Below, one piece after another: positions 53,317 through 63,167 of a DNA stretch of 64,000 nt. The stretch lies in the NCBI RefSeq assembly GCF_007744255.1, contig NZ_CP036267.1, positions 248,001-312,000 on the forward strand, written 5' to 3'. Position numbers and translations under genes: made by a program. The DNA comes from Thalassoglobus polymorphus (GTDB lineage: Bacteria; Planctomycetota; Planctomycetia; Planctomycetales; Planctomycetaceae). The notes under the pieces were generated by a model. The model was not told where the DNA came from and did no database searches. It saw only the letters and a program-made list of their open reading frames with translations. Within the stretch, counting starts at the first letter, position 1. Each line of letters begins with the position of its first letter.

Positions 53317-53940
53317 CTACGCGGCTGCGTTGGAGTTCTCCATTCTTGCCATGACCGCTTCGCGGGCGAAGCGGTGCCAGTCGATTCGTGAAATCGGCTT
53401 GCGGTCGATCGCGAATTCAAGCACAGGAATTGCGTGAATTCCTCGGAGTACGAATGTCAGGCTTGCATAGTCGAAGAGGTTTGTCTTGTAGGTTCGACTG
53501 GTCAGCCGACCGGGAAAACCGCTCAGTCTTTGCTTCCACAACTCGTGCTCAGGGCCATCGACTTCTGAAACGGGAATCACCATGCGACCACGTGGCTTCA
53601 GGCAGGAGAGCAAATTTGCGAGAGCAATTGTTGTTTCAGGCGTCATTTCTTCTGACTGAAACACACTGATATCGCGCACGAGGAGACGGTGCATTGAATG
53701 GGCTGCTTGGGAAATCGACCCTGCTGGCGAGCCAATAGTGACATTCTCAGCTGGTGAATCATTCGCCTGCTCAGCAATTCCTTCAATGGATCCATGCCGC
53801 CGTGTGGCATCAGCGACCCAGTCACCTGCATGGCTAACGTCCAGTAACGACCGCTTCGAGAAACATCCCAGCTTTCGTGCCAGAAATAAGAACTGTTTCT
53901 TTGTCAGGTCGGGACAAGTGACCGCAGACTGGTCCGGCAT
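53317..53940 (-). CDS. Degenerate methyltransferase-like protein
   Basis: A 207-residue protein from ATG 53940, placed six bases after GGAGG; two earlier ATGs are less well spaced. Residues about 30-60 (RSLLDVSHAGDWVADATRRH) fit the first strand and motif I of class I methyltransferases with the usual Gly-rich loop altered, and ANLLSCLKPRGRMVIPVSEV fits the strand after the catalytic domain core. The SAM-binding loop looks weakened, so activity is doubtful. The name is a fold guess. Confidence 0.5.
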   Translation of the reverse strand: MPDQSAVTCPDLTKKQFLFLARKLGCFSKRSLLDVSHAGDWVADATRRHGSIEGIAEQANDSPAENVTIGSPAGSISQAAHSMHRLLVRDISVFQSEEMTPETTIALANLLSCLKPRGRMVIPVSEVDGPEHELWKQRLSGFPGRLTSRTYKTNLFDYASLTFVLRGIHAIPVLEFAIDRKPISRIDWHRFAREAVMARMENSNAAA

Positions 53941-53964
53941 GACCATCCTCCGTGAGTGGTGCAA

Positions 53965-54433
53965 TTTGATTAATTCGCTCTAACGAAGTCTGAGTCTGTG
54001 ATCGTCATCCAATTATCAATCAACGATCTCAGGTCTGTTTTGAGCGTTTCCAGTAAACATCCCTGTCTATCGAAATCGAGCCAAGCACCCCTGTTTCTGT
54101 GGGAATTCCGAGGTTGAAAGCAGAGATTTTGGTTATTGCTCTGAAATCGTCATAGTTCAGCACGAAAACGCAGAATAGGGGGAATGGGAGGTCCGTGTTA
54201 AGCAGCCTTGTCGAGGCTTATGGAAATCTTCTCTTGGCGAAAGGGAGCCCTACTGGACACGAGAAACAGGAATGTGTGCTAAACTGGTATTCGATTTCAG
54301 GCTTTGAGTTTTGGGGAAACGGTTACTGTACGGAAGTTTACGTAGCTGTCTGTGCTGTGATTCTGTGCTGTGGATGTGTTGTTACAACGATTTTATGAAC
54401 AAACATGTGTACAATTGAGTCTGACAGGCCCAG
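53965..54433. other. Intergenic region before the CcsA/HemX-like gene
   Basis: About 469 bases with no gene that I can support. A plus-strand frame of 67 codons (54195-54398) has no resemblance to anything. A GTGCTAAACTGGT motif at 54275-54287 recurs before the DUF1080 gene (GCTAAACTGGT near 56928) and may be promoter-related. Confidence 0.35.
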
Positions 54434-55411
54434 GTGGAATCAGAGATCATTGACGGATTCAGCTGGAACGTGAATGATGGGATGATTCCAGACCAGTTGC
54501 GAACGTCCCTCAAAGGATCAATACAGTCAAAGTTCATGCAGCTCACAAACGTGACCATTTTATGTTTCTTCGCTAGCTACACAGCAGCGCTTGTCCTGGA
54601 ACTGACGCAGTTCATCAGGCAGAGTCAAGTGATGCGCTGGTCCGCACTGGGAATTTCGGCGGCCGGATTTTTGGCTCAAACGATTTATCTCGTTGAACGC
54701 AGTCGCCAAACTGCGCTGCCTCCTCTATTGGCGTCATCACATGATTGGCTGTTGGTGTCCGCATGGTTGGCAATTGTTTTTTATCTCGGAATCAAGTTTT
54801 GGGACCGTTCCCTGTCAATTGGCTTGTTTATCCTTCCGCTTGTTCTGCTGCTTGTCGGATCGTCCCGTTTTGCGAGCACCACTCCCAATCCAGATATTAA
54901 AATCGCATACGAATGGACCATGATTCATGCTTCATTCTGGGTCTTCGGTATCTTCGGGGTCATCCTATCGCTTGTCATGAGCATGATGTATTTGCTGCAG
55001 CACTCCCGTCTGAAACACAAAAAAGCTCAGCTCCCAGCGTTGCATCTGCTGAGTCTGGAGCGGCTCAATAAAATTAACTGGTGGCTGATTGTTGTTTCCG
55101 TTCCCTTGCTGACACTGGGAATGGTGACCGGATTGTGGATGTCGTATTTACGTGCGGGATCTGACCAAGCGGTCAATCTCGCGAATTTTGGTTTTATTGC
55201 CTTCGGGCTAGTCTGGGTCGCGATGACCTTCCTGTTTGGCTGGCTGTTGGTTTCAAAGAATGCCACAGGACGCCTGGTCGCGTGGCGAACAATTCTGGCT
55301 TGCGGATTCCTGCTCGTTACCCTTTTGGCAATTCGATTCCTGAGTGCCGATAATATTCATTCGCTCGGAGTCCAATTACCGGGTATTATTGTGGATGGCC
55401 CAAAGACTTGA
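54434..55411 (+). CDS. CcsA/HemX-like multi-pass membrane protein
   Basis: A 325-residue protein with about eight membrane helices, read from a GTG; ATG codons at 54482 or 54536 are alternatives. It resembles CcsA/ResC and HemX: an N-terminal helix pair, EWTMIHASFWVFGIFGVILS with a conserved His, and later MVTGLWMSYLRAG. It lies 117 bases before hemA, and HemX-like proteins next to hemA are a known arrangement that affects glutamyl-tRNA reductase levels in Bacillus. A haem-export role in cytochrome c maturation is the other option. Confidence 0.75.
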   Translation: MESEIIDGFSWNVNDGMIPDQLRTSLKGSIQSKFMQLTNVTILCFFASYTAALVLELTQFIRQSQVMRWSALGISAAGFLAQTIYLVERSRQTALPPLLASSHDWLLVSAWLAIVFYLGIKFWDRSLSIGLFILPLVLLLVGSSRFASTTPNPDIKIAYEWTMIHASFWVFGIFGVILSLVMSMMYLLQHSRLKHKKAQLPALHLLSLERLNKINWWLIVVSVPLLTLGMVTGLWMSYLRAGSDQAVNLANFGFIAFGLVWVAMTFLFGWLLVSKNATGRLVAWRTILACGFLLVTLLAIRFLSADNIHSLGVQLPGIIVDGPKT

Positions 55412-55528
55412 ATCTGGATTTTGAGAGAATTGGCAATTAGCGCACTGAGTTCTTAGTAGACTGTAGCACTGGGAAATTCCTCCTTCCTGTCGTTTTGGGA
55501 GAGGGACTGTAGGAGAATTTATTCATCG

Positions 55529-56809
55529 ATGAACGTGCAGGTTGTTTATTGTAATCACCAGACGGCGGACTTGGGTCTGCGGGAGCGACTTGCTTTCCCG
55601 TCTTCCGATCATGTTGTGCGCGCGTATGATGAACTCCGCGTTCGATTTCCGAGGTCCGAACATGTCGTCATCTCCACCTGCAATCGAATCGAACTCTACA
55701 CAGCTCAGGAAGATCCGGGAGATACTCCCAGCCACGATGATTTAGCTCAGTTTTTCTCAGACTTTCACCAGGTTCCGAAAACAGAATTTTTCAACGATCT
55801 TCTCGAACGACAAGGGCCAGATGCGGTCCGACATCTCTTCGAAGTCGCATCAAGTATCGACAGTATGGTTCTCGGCGAAAGTCAGATCGTTAACCAGATC
55901 AAGTCTGCTTACGAACTCGCAATGGAGACTTCAGCGAATGGACCGCTGACGAACGCTCTGTTTCAACGGGCAATGGCAGTCTCGGGGAGAGTTCGGACCG
56001 AAACAAAGCTTTCCGAGGGGCGCGTCTCCATTGCCAGCGTTGCTGTGGGAGACTTCGGCAAAAGCATCTTCGATCGCTTCGATGACAAGACCGTCCTCAT
56101 TCTTGGTGCAGGAGAGATGGCGTCTGAAACGCTGACGTACCTCAAAGATGAAGGTGTGAAGAAAATCCTTGTCACAAATCGGCATTTTGAACGTGCCGAG
56201 AAGTTGGCAAAAGAATTCTCCGGCGAAGCAGTCGCCTGGGAAGCTTTGCATGAATCGCTGGCGCGAGCCGATGTGATCGTGAGCACAACCGGGGCGGATC
56301 GACCTATTCTTGGAGTTGAGGACTTCAAGAGTCTTCGCATGAAAACCGGACCGAAGCCATTGTTTATTCTCGATCTAGGAGCTCCGCGAGATATTGAGCC
56401 GCAGGTCAGTGATCTGGACGATGGGATCTTCCTGTACGACATTGATGACCTCGAAGCGACCTGTGAAAACAATCGCAAACAGCGCTCTTCCGCGGTCACG
56501 AAGGCCACGAGCATCATCGAGGAAGAGACCGAAAAGTTCATGCATGAGATCTACCACAAGGCGACCGGGCCGATTATCAAACAGCTCCGGGAGCATTGGC
56601 ATGAGACCAGCCGGGCGGAGCTGGAGATTCTCTTTCGCAAGATCCCGGAACTCGATGATCGACAACGAGAGGCGGTTGAGAAAACCCTGAGCCGTGTCGT
56701 CAACAAATTACTCCATCCTCCTTTGGAGACGTTGCGAGACGAAGCTCGTTCCGGCCCGCCGACCGGAATGCTCGAAACTCTCAAGCGACTGTTCCACATC
56801 AAAGATTGA
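55529..56809 (+). CDS. hemA: Glutamyl-tRNA reductase
   Basis: A 426-residue enzyme making glutamate-1-semialdehyde from glutamyl-tRNA, the first step of C5 haem synthesis. The catalytic Cys is in VVISTCNRIELY, substrate recognition in ASSIDSMVLGESQIVNQIK, and the NADPH domain starts VLILGAGEMASETLTYL. DLGAPRDIEPQV is also kept. A C-terminal dimerisation helix follows to the end. An AGGAGAA sits before the ATG. It follows the CcsA/HemX-like gene. Confidence 0.96.
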   Translation: MNVQVVYCNHQTADLGLRERLAFPSSDHVVRAYDELRVRFPRSEHVVISTCNRIELYTAQEDPGDTPSHDDLAQFFSDFHQVPKTEFFNDLLERQGPDAVRHLFEVASSIDSMVLGESQIVNQIKSAYELAMETSANGPLTNALFQRAMAVSGRVRTETKLSEGRVSIASVAVGDFGKSIFDRFDDKTVLILGAGEMASETLTYLKDEGVKKILVTNRHFERAEKLAKEFSGEAVAWEALHESLARADVIVSTTGADRPILGVEDFKSLRMKTGPKPLFILDLGAPRDIEPQVSDLDDGIFLYDIDDLEATCENNRKQRSSAVTKATSIIEEETEKFMHEIYHKATGPIIKQLREHWHETSRAELEILFRKIPELDDRQREAVEKTLSRVVNKLLHPPLETLRDEARSGPPTGMLETLKRLFHIKD

Positions 56810-56979
56810 ATCGCATTCCAGTTTTCTCCTTTCTCCGTCTGATCAGGACTGGTATTGGCTCTCGGTGATTTTCTTTAGAGGCGTCTCCTCCGAATTCATG
56901 CATCATTCGACATGCGTCAGGTGGAATTGCTAAACTGGTCTTGTTTTGCCACTCGTTGAATGTCTGAAAGAAATCTCCC

Positions 56980-57741
56980 ATGCGTACCGGCTCTGCTATC
57001 CTGACCACTCTCGCAGTGTTGTTTCTCTCGGTTGCCCCCGTTCTTGCGGAGGGGGAGATCGAAGATGGTTTTGTTTCACTCTTTAACGGCAAGGATCTCA
57101 CGAACTGGACGACTCCTGAGGGAGACGGCGGTAAGTGGAAAGTTGTCGATGGTGTGATCGATTACAACGCCGATTCAGAAGCCAAAGGGGACAAAAACCT
57201 CTGGAGTGAAAAGGAATACGGCGACTTCATTTTGAAGATGGATTGGCGAATTAAAGAGACTTCGGGGCTGTATCCAGTCCCGATCGTTCTGGAAGATGGG
57301 TCATACTTGAACGATGCCACGGGCAAGAAGCTGACAATTCAGATGCCCAACGCCGATTCCGGCATCTATGTTCGTGGAACGTCAAAGGCCCAAATCAATA
57401 TGTGGTGCTGGCCTATCGGCTCTGGAGAGGTCTACGGATACCGGAATAATCAGAAAGATCCCGTCATTCGCGCGGGAGTGACTCCAAAAATCAATGCAGA
57501 CAACCCGGTCGGTGAGTGGAATCAGTTCACTATCATCATGGTCAATGACCGTCTGACCGTGATTTTGAACAACAAAATGGTACTCGAAAACGCCCAGTTA
57601 CCCGAAGTTCCCGCAATGGGCCGAATCGCCCTTCAGCATCATGGTGGTGTGAACGCTGATGGCTCGTACAAGCCTGCTTCCAGCTTGGTCCAGTTCCGGA
57701 ATATTTGGATTAAGGAACTCCCGAATCCTAAGAGTCCTTAA
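56980..57741 (+). CDS. Secreted DUF1080 (3-keto-disaccharide hydrolase-type) protein
   Basis: A 253-residue protein with a signal peptide (ILTTLAVLFLSVAPVLA). The DUF1080 jelly-roll is clear: EDGFVSLFNGKDLTNWTTPE near the start, KEYGDFILKMDWRIKETSGL, and ADSGIYVRGTSKAQINMWCW. The family binds or cleaves sugars and includes 3-keto-glycoside hydrolases; planctomycetes carry many copies. The substrate here is unknown. It is a single gene. Confidence 0.88.
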   Translation: MRTGSAILTTLAVLFLSVAPVLAEGEIEDGFVSLFNGKDLTNWTTPEGDGGKWKVVDGVIDYNADSEAKGDKNLWSEKEYGDFILKMDWRIKETSGLYPVPIVLEDGSYLNDATGKKLTIQMPNADSGIYVRGTSKAQINMWCWPIGSGEVYGYRNNQKDPVIRAGVTPKINADNPVGEWNQFTIIMVNDRLTVILNNKMVLENAQLPEVPAMGRIALQHHGGVNADGSYKPASSLVQFRNIWIKELPNPKSP

Positions 57742-58293
57742 GGATTTAGGGGGATTTCCTTGACTCGCTGAAGTGTCATCGTAAACTGAACAGAGGATTG
57801 ATGTGGCGTTTTGACCACATCAGTGAAGCCTCTTATCATTCAATTCATTCGAATTTAGCGGTTATCGGACTTCGGCAATTTGCATTGAAGTCTCGATGAA
57901 ATTCACTCGACATAAATGAAGAAGACCATTCATTTTGGTCGGATCACGTTGTATCAATATCAATTCACAAGCGAAGTTGTTGGACCGTAATCGTGGACTG
58001 CAACCGACTGTGGATTCAAGACAACCTTCGGTTACAACCTACATGGGGTTACAACCTGCATGGATTGTGAAGCAGTGTCATGGACGATGTTAGAGATGCG
58101 ACATGCATTGTTTAGATCAGCTTGTTCGATCAGGATTGCGTAGTTCAGAGACACCTCGTCTAAGACATACGCTCTGAAAAAACATTCGCTGTGAAATCGT
58201 GTCCGTTCAATCACTTTCGGCACAAATCCATTTGCGCACATTACCTCCATTTCGCGCAATACTCACTGAAATTGTTCCAAAGGGGACTCCTCG
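57742..58293. other. Intergenic region before the coiled-coil gene
   Basis: About 552 bases without a supported gene. TGATGTGG (57799-57806) and CCACATCA (57815-57822) form a hairpin shortly after the DUF1080 gene, without a T run. Near 58029-58063 a GGTTACAACCTACATGG/GGTTACAACCTGCATGG pair forms a short tandem repeat. Confidence 0.45.
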
Positions 58294-59811
58294 ATGGCAG
58301 GTTCAAAACCGACCGCAGTACACTTTTCACTTGTCTTCTTTGTGATGACCACGCTTATTCTGTCCATCGTCACCTATTTGACGTTTCAGGAACAGAAAAA
58401 GGCGGCACTCGCTGCAGCTGATGCAACGGACAAAATGAACGCAGCTGAGGGGAACTTCAAACGACAATTTGATGAGCTTGCCGCCTTGAAGGAACTCATG
58501 GGGTATGAAGGCTTCGAAGAAATCGGCATCGGAGGCAACAACGAGAATTCTGTAATCGGTGCTGCCAAGAAAGATCTTGTCTCATTAGGACGCGATCAAG
58601 TCCAGCCCAGCCCAACCGATCCAAAGTTCCGGGACACGCTTCAGTCTTTGCGTGCGAGCCTGGAAACGATGTCGGAACAAAGTAAAACGTATAACACCGG
58701 GCTGAACGAAACCAACGCACGACTTGAAGCTGAGAAAACTGCCACCAGAGGCCGGGAAAATCAACTTCAACAGTCGCAAGAGAAAACCGAGCAAGAACAC
58801 CAGAAACTGATCACTGATCAAACTGAGAAAATGGCTGCGAAGGATGCCGAGATCGCCACTGTGCGACAGGAACTTTCCGCAGAACGAGTCGCCAAGGGGC
58901 AACTCAATGATGAGCTCGATCGCGTCCGCCGTCAGACCAGCGAAGAAATCTCGCTTCTCCAACAGGCGAATCAGTTTCTCCGACTACAACTCGATAAGCT
59001 TGAAAACCAGAGCTTCGACAAACCTGACGGAAAAATCGTTCGTGTCGACAACACGACTCGGCTCGTTTGGATCGATATCGGCAGCAAGGATTACCTGCGT
59101 CCACAAACAACGTTTAGTGTTTACATTCAAACACATCGTGGAGTAGGACGTGGTTCAGCAGATATTAAGGCCAAAGTCGAGGTCAACAAAATCCTCGGTC
59201 CAAATCTCGCTGAATGCCGTATTGTCGAAGAAGACTTCGATCGCCCCATTCAGGCTGGCGACCCGGTTTACTCACCATTGTTCAACCCTGGGGTCGTTGA
59301 GTCATTTTCGTTCGTTGGAATTCTGGATATGGATGACAACGGAAAAAGTGACCGTGAACTCCTGCACGGGATTATTTCGAATGCCGGTGCTTCTGTGGAA
59401 GTCGAAGTCGACGATCAGGGGAATCGAATTCCTGAAGGCCAAAAAATGTCTGTGAAGACAAAATATCTGGTCGTCGGAGACATTCCTGACCCAAGCCAGT
59501 TCCCAGGTGCTGACGAGCGTCGCGAATTCGCTCTGAAAATTAGCGAAGAGCACAAAGCTCTCGAAAAAGAAGCACTTCAGTTCGGGATTAAAATCGTACG
59601 GTTCTCTGACTTCCTGAATTACATCGGGTATGAAAACAAGCAGCGACTTTATGTCGCTGGGGAAAACCAGAAGTACAACCTGAAGTCTGGATCACGAAGT
59701 ACCGGGACTGATGAGGTTCTCGGAGCAAGCCGACTCTCCAGCGGACAAACTTCACAACGTTTCCGCAGCGATCGTGGAAACAAAAAACCTGCCAGTTCAA
59801 CTGGACAATAA
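58294..59811 (+). CDS. Membrane-anchored coiled-coil protein of unknown function
   Basis: A 505-residue protein with one N-terminal membrane helix (HFSLVFFVMTTLILSIVTYL) and about 200 residues of coiled coil rich in Glu, Gln and Lys, ending near residue 240. A soluble domain follows with strand-rich segments (IVRVDNTTRLVWIDIGSKDY, TTFSVYIQTHRGVG), and a C-terminus that is Ser/Gly/Thr-rich. The plan resembles proteins that hold a distance between the membrane and a partner. A terminator follows at 59902. The function is unknown. Confidence 0.7.
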   Translation: MAGSKPTAVHFSLVFFVMTTLILSIVTYLTFQEQKKAALAAADATDKMNAAEGNFKRQFDELAALKELMGYEGFEEIGIGGNNENSVIGAAKKDLVSLGRDQVQPSPTDPKFRDTLQSLRASLETMSEQSKTYNTGLNETNARLEAEKTATRGRENQLQQSQEKTEQEHQKLITDQTEKMAAKDAEIATVRQELSAERVAKGQLNDELDRVRRQTSEEISLLQQANQFLRLQLDKLENQSFDKPDGKIVRVDNTTRLVWIDIGSKDYLRPQTTFSVYIQTHRGVGRGSADIKAKVEVNKILGPNLAECRIVEEDFDRPIQAGDPVYSPLFNPGVVESFSFVGILDMDDNGKSDRELLHGIISNAGASVEVEVDDQGNRIPEGQKMSVKTKYLVVGDIPDPSQFPGADERREFALKISEEHKALEKEALQFGIKIVRFSDFLNYIGYENKQRLYVAGENQKYNLKSGSRSTGTDEVLGASRLSSGQTSQRFRSDRGNKKPASSTGQ

Positions 59812-59901
59812 GCAAACGGGATCCTGACAGGGAGCGATTCTAGCTGTGAGTGATACCATAAAGAGCATTGTCAGCCACTGAAAAGCTCTTAGAAACTGAA
59901 A

Positions 59902-59933
59902 AGCCAGGCATCTCGGAATGCCTGGCTTTTTTT
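59902..59933 (+). terminator. Intrinsic terminator
   Basis: AGCCAGGCAT (59902-59911) pairs perfectly with ATGCCTGGCT (59918-59927) over a 6-base loop, with seven T at 59927-59933. It ends the coiled-coil gene transcript; four A on the other side could make it weakly bidirectional for the sigma gene. Confidence 0.85.
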
Positions 59934-60024
59934 CTGTTTCGACTTCGTTTCGACTTCCGGGCATGCGGTAGAGCCAGCTGCTCCAGGAAGTGATCTTCAC
60001 GGCCCGACAACCACTGGACATTCT

Positions 60025-60684
60025 CTACTCTGAGCGTTTTTCAGATTCTGATTCGTCTGTTGCGGTCAGTATGGTTTTCAGGCGCCGAATCGCTCGCAAG
60101 TATCTCATTCCCGCTGCCGCCGGCGAAAGGTCTAAGGCTTGTGCGACTTCGCTATTCCCGAGGTGTTCAATGTGCCGCATAACGATGATCTCCCGATCGT
60201 CATCGTCAATCTGGCTCAAGGCTTCAAGAAAACGTTCTTCGAGTTCTTTCCGGATCGTTGCTGCCGCTGGAGTTAGTTCTTGATCACTCAGCTGCGCAGC
60301 TAAGTTGAGTGATGATTGATCGCCAAATTTTCGTCGTTGGAGTGGCTGTTCTTTGTCGACCGATCTCTTCTTGGCGTGATGCCGACGGTGCAGGTCGATC
60401 ATGCGATCCTTGGCAAGTTGTCGGACCCACAGATGAAACGGCATGACCGGGTTTGCGACATAATCTTTCAGACGCTGGTTGGCTTCGAGCAGGACGTCTT
60501 GCACAACATCGCTGGCGTCGACGCGGGCGGAGATCTTTCGGTCCAGTCGAAAATGAATCAGTCGTCTTAATGCGTCACGATGCCGATTCATTAAATCGTT
60601 GACGGCATGTTCATTTCCGTCAGCGACTGCTTGAACAAGTTGCTGCGTCACTTCGTGTTCCGGCCAGATCGATTTTTCAGGCAT
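60025..60684 (-). CDS. ECF RNA polymerase sigma factor
   Basis: A 219-residue extracytoplasmic-function sigma factor. Region 2 has DASDVVQDVLLEANQRLKDY and FHLWVRQLAKDRMIDLHRRH; region 4 has DDREIIVMRHIEHLGNSEVA followed by a recognition helix, ALDLSPAAAGMRYLRAIRRL. There is no anti-sigma gene next to it; the GT-C-like membrane protein lies 43 bases upstream on the same strand. Planctomycetes carry many ECF factors with unclear signals. Confidence 0.93.
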   Translation of the reverse strand: MPEKSIWPEHEVTQQLVQAVADGNEHAVNDLMNRHRDALRRLIHFRLDRKISARVDASDVVQDVLLEANQRLKDYVANPVMPFHLWVRQLAKDRMIDLHRRHHAKKRSVDKEQPLQRRKFGDQSSLNLAAQLSDQELTPAAATIRKELEERFLEALSQIDDDDREIIVMRHIEHLGNSEVAQALDLSPAAAGMRYLRAIRRLKTILTATDESESEKRSE

Positions 60685-60727
60685 GAAATTCCACTCTCAA
60701 AAAGCCCTTTGGGCTAAAAGGTGATCC

Positions 60728-63088
60728 TCATCGAGTGCCCGACAATTCGAACAATTGGAACTGTTTCATCTTCTGTTCTCCAGAGAACGTCGTTCGTTTG
60801 AGTTCAGGTCCCCAACGTTCAATTTCGTCTTTCCAGGAGTCGTCGATGGATTCCCAGTCTCTGAGGTTGAATTCATCCGGGAGCGGGACTTCTTCAAACG
60901 GCCAACGGTCAGCTAGCTGTTTGAGCCTCTCTGGAGAAACGAAATCAGTATATCCGTATGTCGTGCGATAACGAAGGATTTCATTCCAGTTGATCAGAAC
61001 GTGCGTGATACCAGCCTCCTGGAAATTTTGTTTAATGGTCGCAGCCGGCAGCAGTTCCCATTCATCTTTTCCGAGTTTGTTGGAGGTCCATTGTTCGAGA
61101 AGGGAATAGTCAAAGACCGTGTTGTATCGGTACTCGCACTCCGCATCAAAGACCATCGCCTCACCGACGAAGAGCACGCGCCCGCTTTCGCCGACAGCTT
61201 GTTCCGCAAGAAGCACCGAGGCCGGTTTCACCTGCTGGCGTGCCTTATCGTAATCAATGAGATAGGCATTGTATCCGCTCGCAGGAGTTGTCATGAATGC
61301 AAGGTTGAAAACCAGTGTGACGAGCAGCAACAGGGAGACCGCTTTCCCCAGCCAAGGGAAATACCAGGGGGATTCGTTGCTTCTTGAGAAAAACATCTCC
61401 TTCGATGCCGCAATTCCCACTCCTGAAAGGAGAGCGATGACAGGCAGCACCGGGACCCAGAAACGGTCGATGAGGTGGGTCATGGTGTACCAGACGGTCA
61501 GGATCGTGATCGCTGCTCCGAGGACAATCCAGAACTCCCAGTTACGTTTGCGATAAAGAAATGCGAGCGGAGCGAGCCCGAAGATCAGCGGGGATTGCCA
61601 AACGCTTCCGAGCGTGACATCGACAACATTCTTCTTCAGCTCTTGCCCCATCGCGACTGGATTCTTGAGCAGAGGTGACGGCCGCGCATGCCCCGCTTTC
61701 CACTTGGCGTTCAATTCAGCATCCCAGTCCTCGCCTCCGAAGACTGAATACATCAGCGGGTAGACCGGGTTCCCGGTTTCGAGGGTGTTCTTGACTGCCC
61801 ACGGACCAAATGTCAGCAAGCCGCCGACGACATACAATGCCGCCATCGTTGTTGTTTGTCGCCAGGGGACTCGTCGCAGAACGACAGTGGTCAGCATCAC
61901 AAGAGCGATTGGAATCGCAATGAGTACGATTCCAGGATATTTGGTCGCAACAGTACTCCCTGCGAAGAGGCCACATAACATCGCGATTCCTCTTTCAGTT
62001 GAGGAAGCCTGTCGAGAGTCGGAGAAGAGCGACAGCCAGTGCAGCAACGCTAACAGTGAAAGAATCACATAGCAGCACATCGCTCCTTCCGTGTATGCGA
62101 TGACCGAAATGCGATACGTCCATGGTGTGGACAGGTAGACAAGGGCGCTGATCGCTCCAACGTAATCGTCAGCAATGCGACGTCCCACGGCGAAGATCCC
62201 TAATGCAGTGAGCGGAGCGAAGGCCATTAGAACTGTTTTGCCAACCAGGGCTCCGGTGAACCAGTCACCTGTCAGGACCATTCCACAGAGTGTCAGCATT
62301 TCGGTCAGGAAAGGAAAACTTGTGTAGACGTTGTGTGGCAGGAAATGAACCTTGCCCGCCAGAAAGTATTCCTTTGGACCTTCGATATGATATTCCTTCA
62401 CATCGAAATCTGTTGAAGGGAGCATCGCTCCGAGCAGCATGGGGGTGAGAAAAACAACACAGAGAAGCCCAATCCAGCGAAGGGAGAAGTTGTGTTGTTT
62501 AGGTTTATCGTTTTGCTGTGATTTTTTGTCTCGCTGTCGTAGTGTCAGAAAACATTCGGCAGCGATCATGACAAGTATGAGAACGAATAACAGACCACGT
62601 GAGAGGGCCCCGGCGGTTCCAAGTCCTAAAGTTAGCAGAGAAAGAATTGAAAGGCCCAGTCCACCCGAGAAGGCTGTCTTTGAAACAGGATCAAAGATCG
62701 ATTTTAGTTTCATTCCTCGGAGAGCTAATCGACCCAAGCCAATTGCTCCCGAGAGCATCAATAGGGCATATCCCAGAATTGGAATTCGTTGAACCAGATT
62801 CGCCCAGCTGGAGGAATCACCTGGGAGTCGTTCCGGGGAGATGTTGTTCCATAAGATTTCAGGAACAGCGAAAAGAATGTCGACGCGATCGATGTCACCT
62901 TCGCCGATCCCGGGAAGCGGGGTGTAGAAGAAACGCGACCAAAAAATCAGAATCCATGCCAGAACAAAGAATGGGATAAGCGAACGCAGTGGCGACTCGC
63001 GATCTGGCTCTGCAACCGATTTACTCAATGTTCCACTCGATTTCTGTAGGCTGAGGTAAAACTCAGCGATTTCACAGCGGAGAAGCAA
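60728..63088 (-). CDS. GT-C-like multi-pass membrane glycosyltransferase
   Basis: A 786-residue protein with about a dozen membrane helices, like the PMT/ArnT GT-C family that transfers sugars from lipid carriers. A first large loop carries STDFDVKEYHIEGPKEYFLA, in the position of the catalytic acid loop. The C-terminal 200 residues form a soluble domain ending in QKMKQFQLFELSGTR. The start is a TTG without a clear ribosome binding site; a TTG at 63028 is an alternative. It lies 43 bases before the sigma factor gene. Acceptor and sugar are unknown. Confidence 0.7.
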   Translation of the reverse strand: MLLRCEIAEFYLSLQKSSGTLSKSVAEPDRESPLRSLIPFFVLAWILIFWSRFFYTPLPGIGEGDIDRVDILFAVPEILWNNISPERLPGDSSSWANLVQRIPILGYALLMLSGAIGLGRLALRGMKLKSIFDPVSKTAFSGGLGLSILSLLTLGLGTAGALSRGLLFVLILVMIAAECFLTLRQRDKKSQQNDKPKQHNFSLRWIGLLCVVFLTPMLLGAMLPSTDFDVKEYHIEGPKEYFLAGKVHFLPHNVYTSFPFLTEMLTLCGMVLTGDWFTGALVGKTVLMAFAPLTALGIFAVGRRIADDYVGAISALVYLSTPWTYRISVIAYTEGAMCCYVILSLLALLHWLSLFSDSRQASSTERGIAMLCGLFAGSTVATKYPGIVLIAIPIALVMLTTVVLRRVPWRQTTTMAALYVVGGLLTFGPWAVKNTLETGNPVYPLMYSVFGGEDWDAELNAKWKAGHARPSPLLKNPVAMGQELKKNVVDVTLGSVWQSPLIFGLAPLAFLYRKRNWEFWIVLGAAITILTVWYTMTHLIDRFWVPVLPVIALLSGVGIAASKEMFFSRSNESPWYFPWLGKAVSLLLLVTLVFNLAFMTTPASGYNAYLIDYDKARQQVKPASVLLAEQAVGESGRVLFVGEAMVFDAECEYRYNTVFDYSLLEQWTSNKLGKDEWELLPAATIKQNFQEAGITHVLINWNEILRYRTTYGYTDFVSPERLKQLADRWPFEEVPLPDEFNLRDWESIDDSWKDEIERWGPELKRTTFSGEQKMKQFQLFELSGTR

Positions 63089-63167
63089 TTGTCGCTAATG
63101 AGACGATTCCTGAATGTTGCCTGAATTGCCTTGCCGGAAGGAGTCCCAGCCAGCTTTGAATTACGAT

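Noticed and set aside
59955-59985. Possible further copy of repeat segment B
   Set aside because: CGGGCATGCGGTAGAGC resembles the segment but the match is short and broken; not enough to call.
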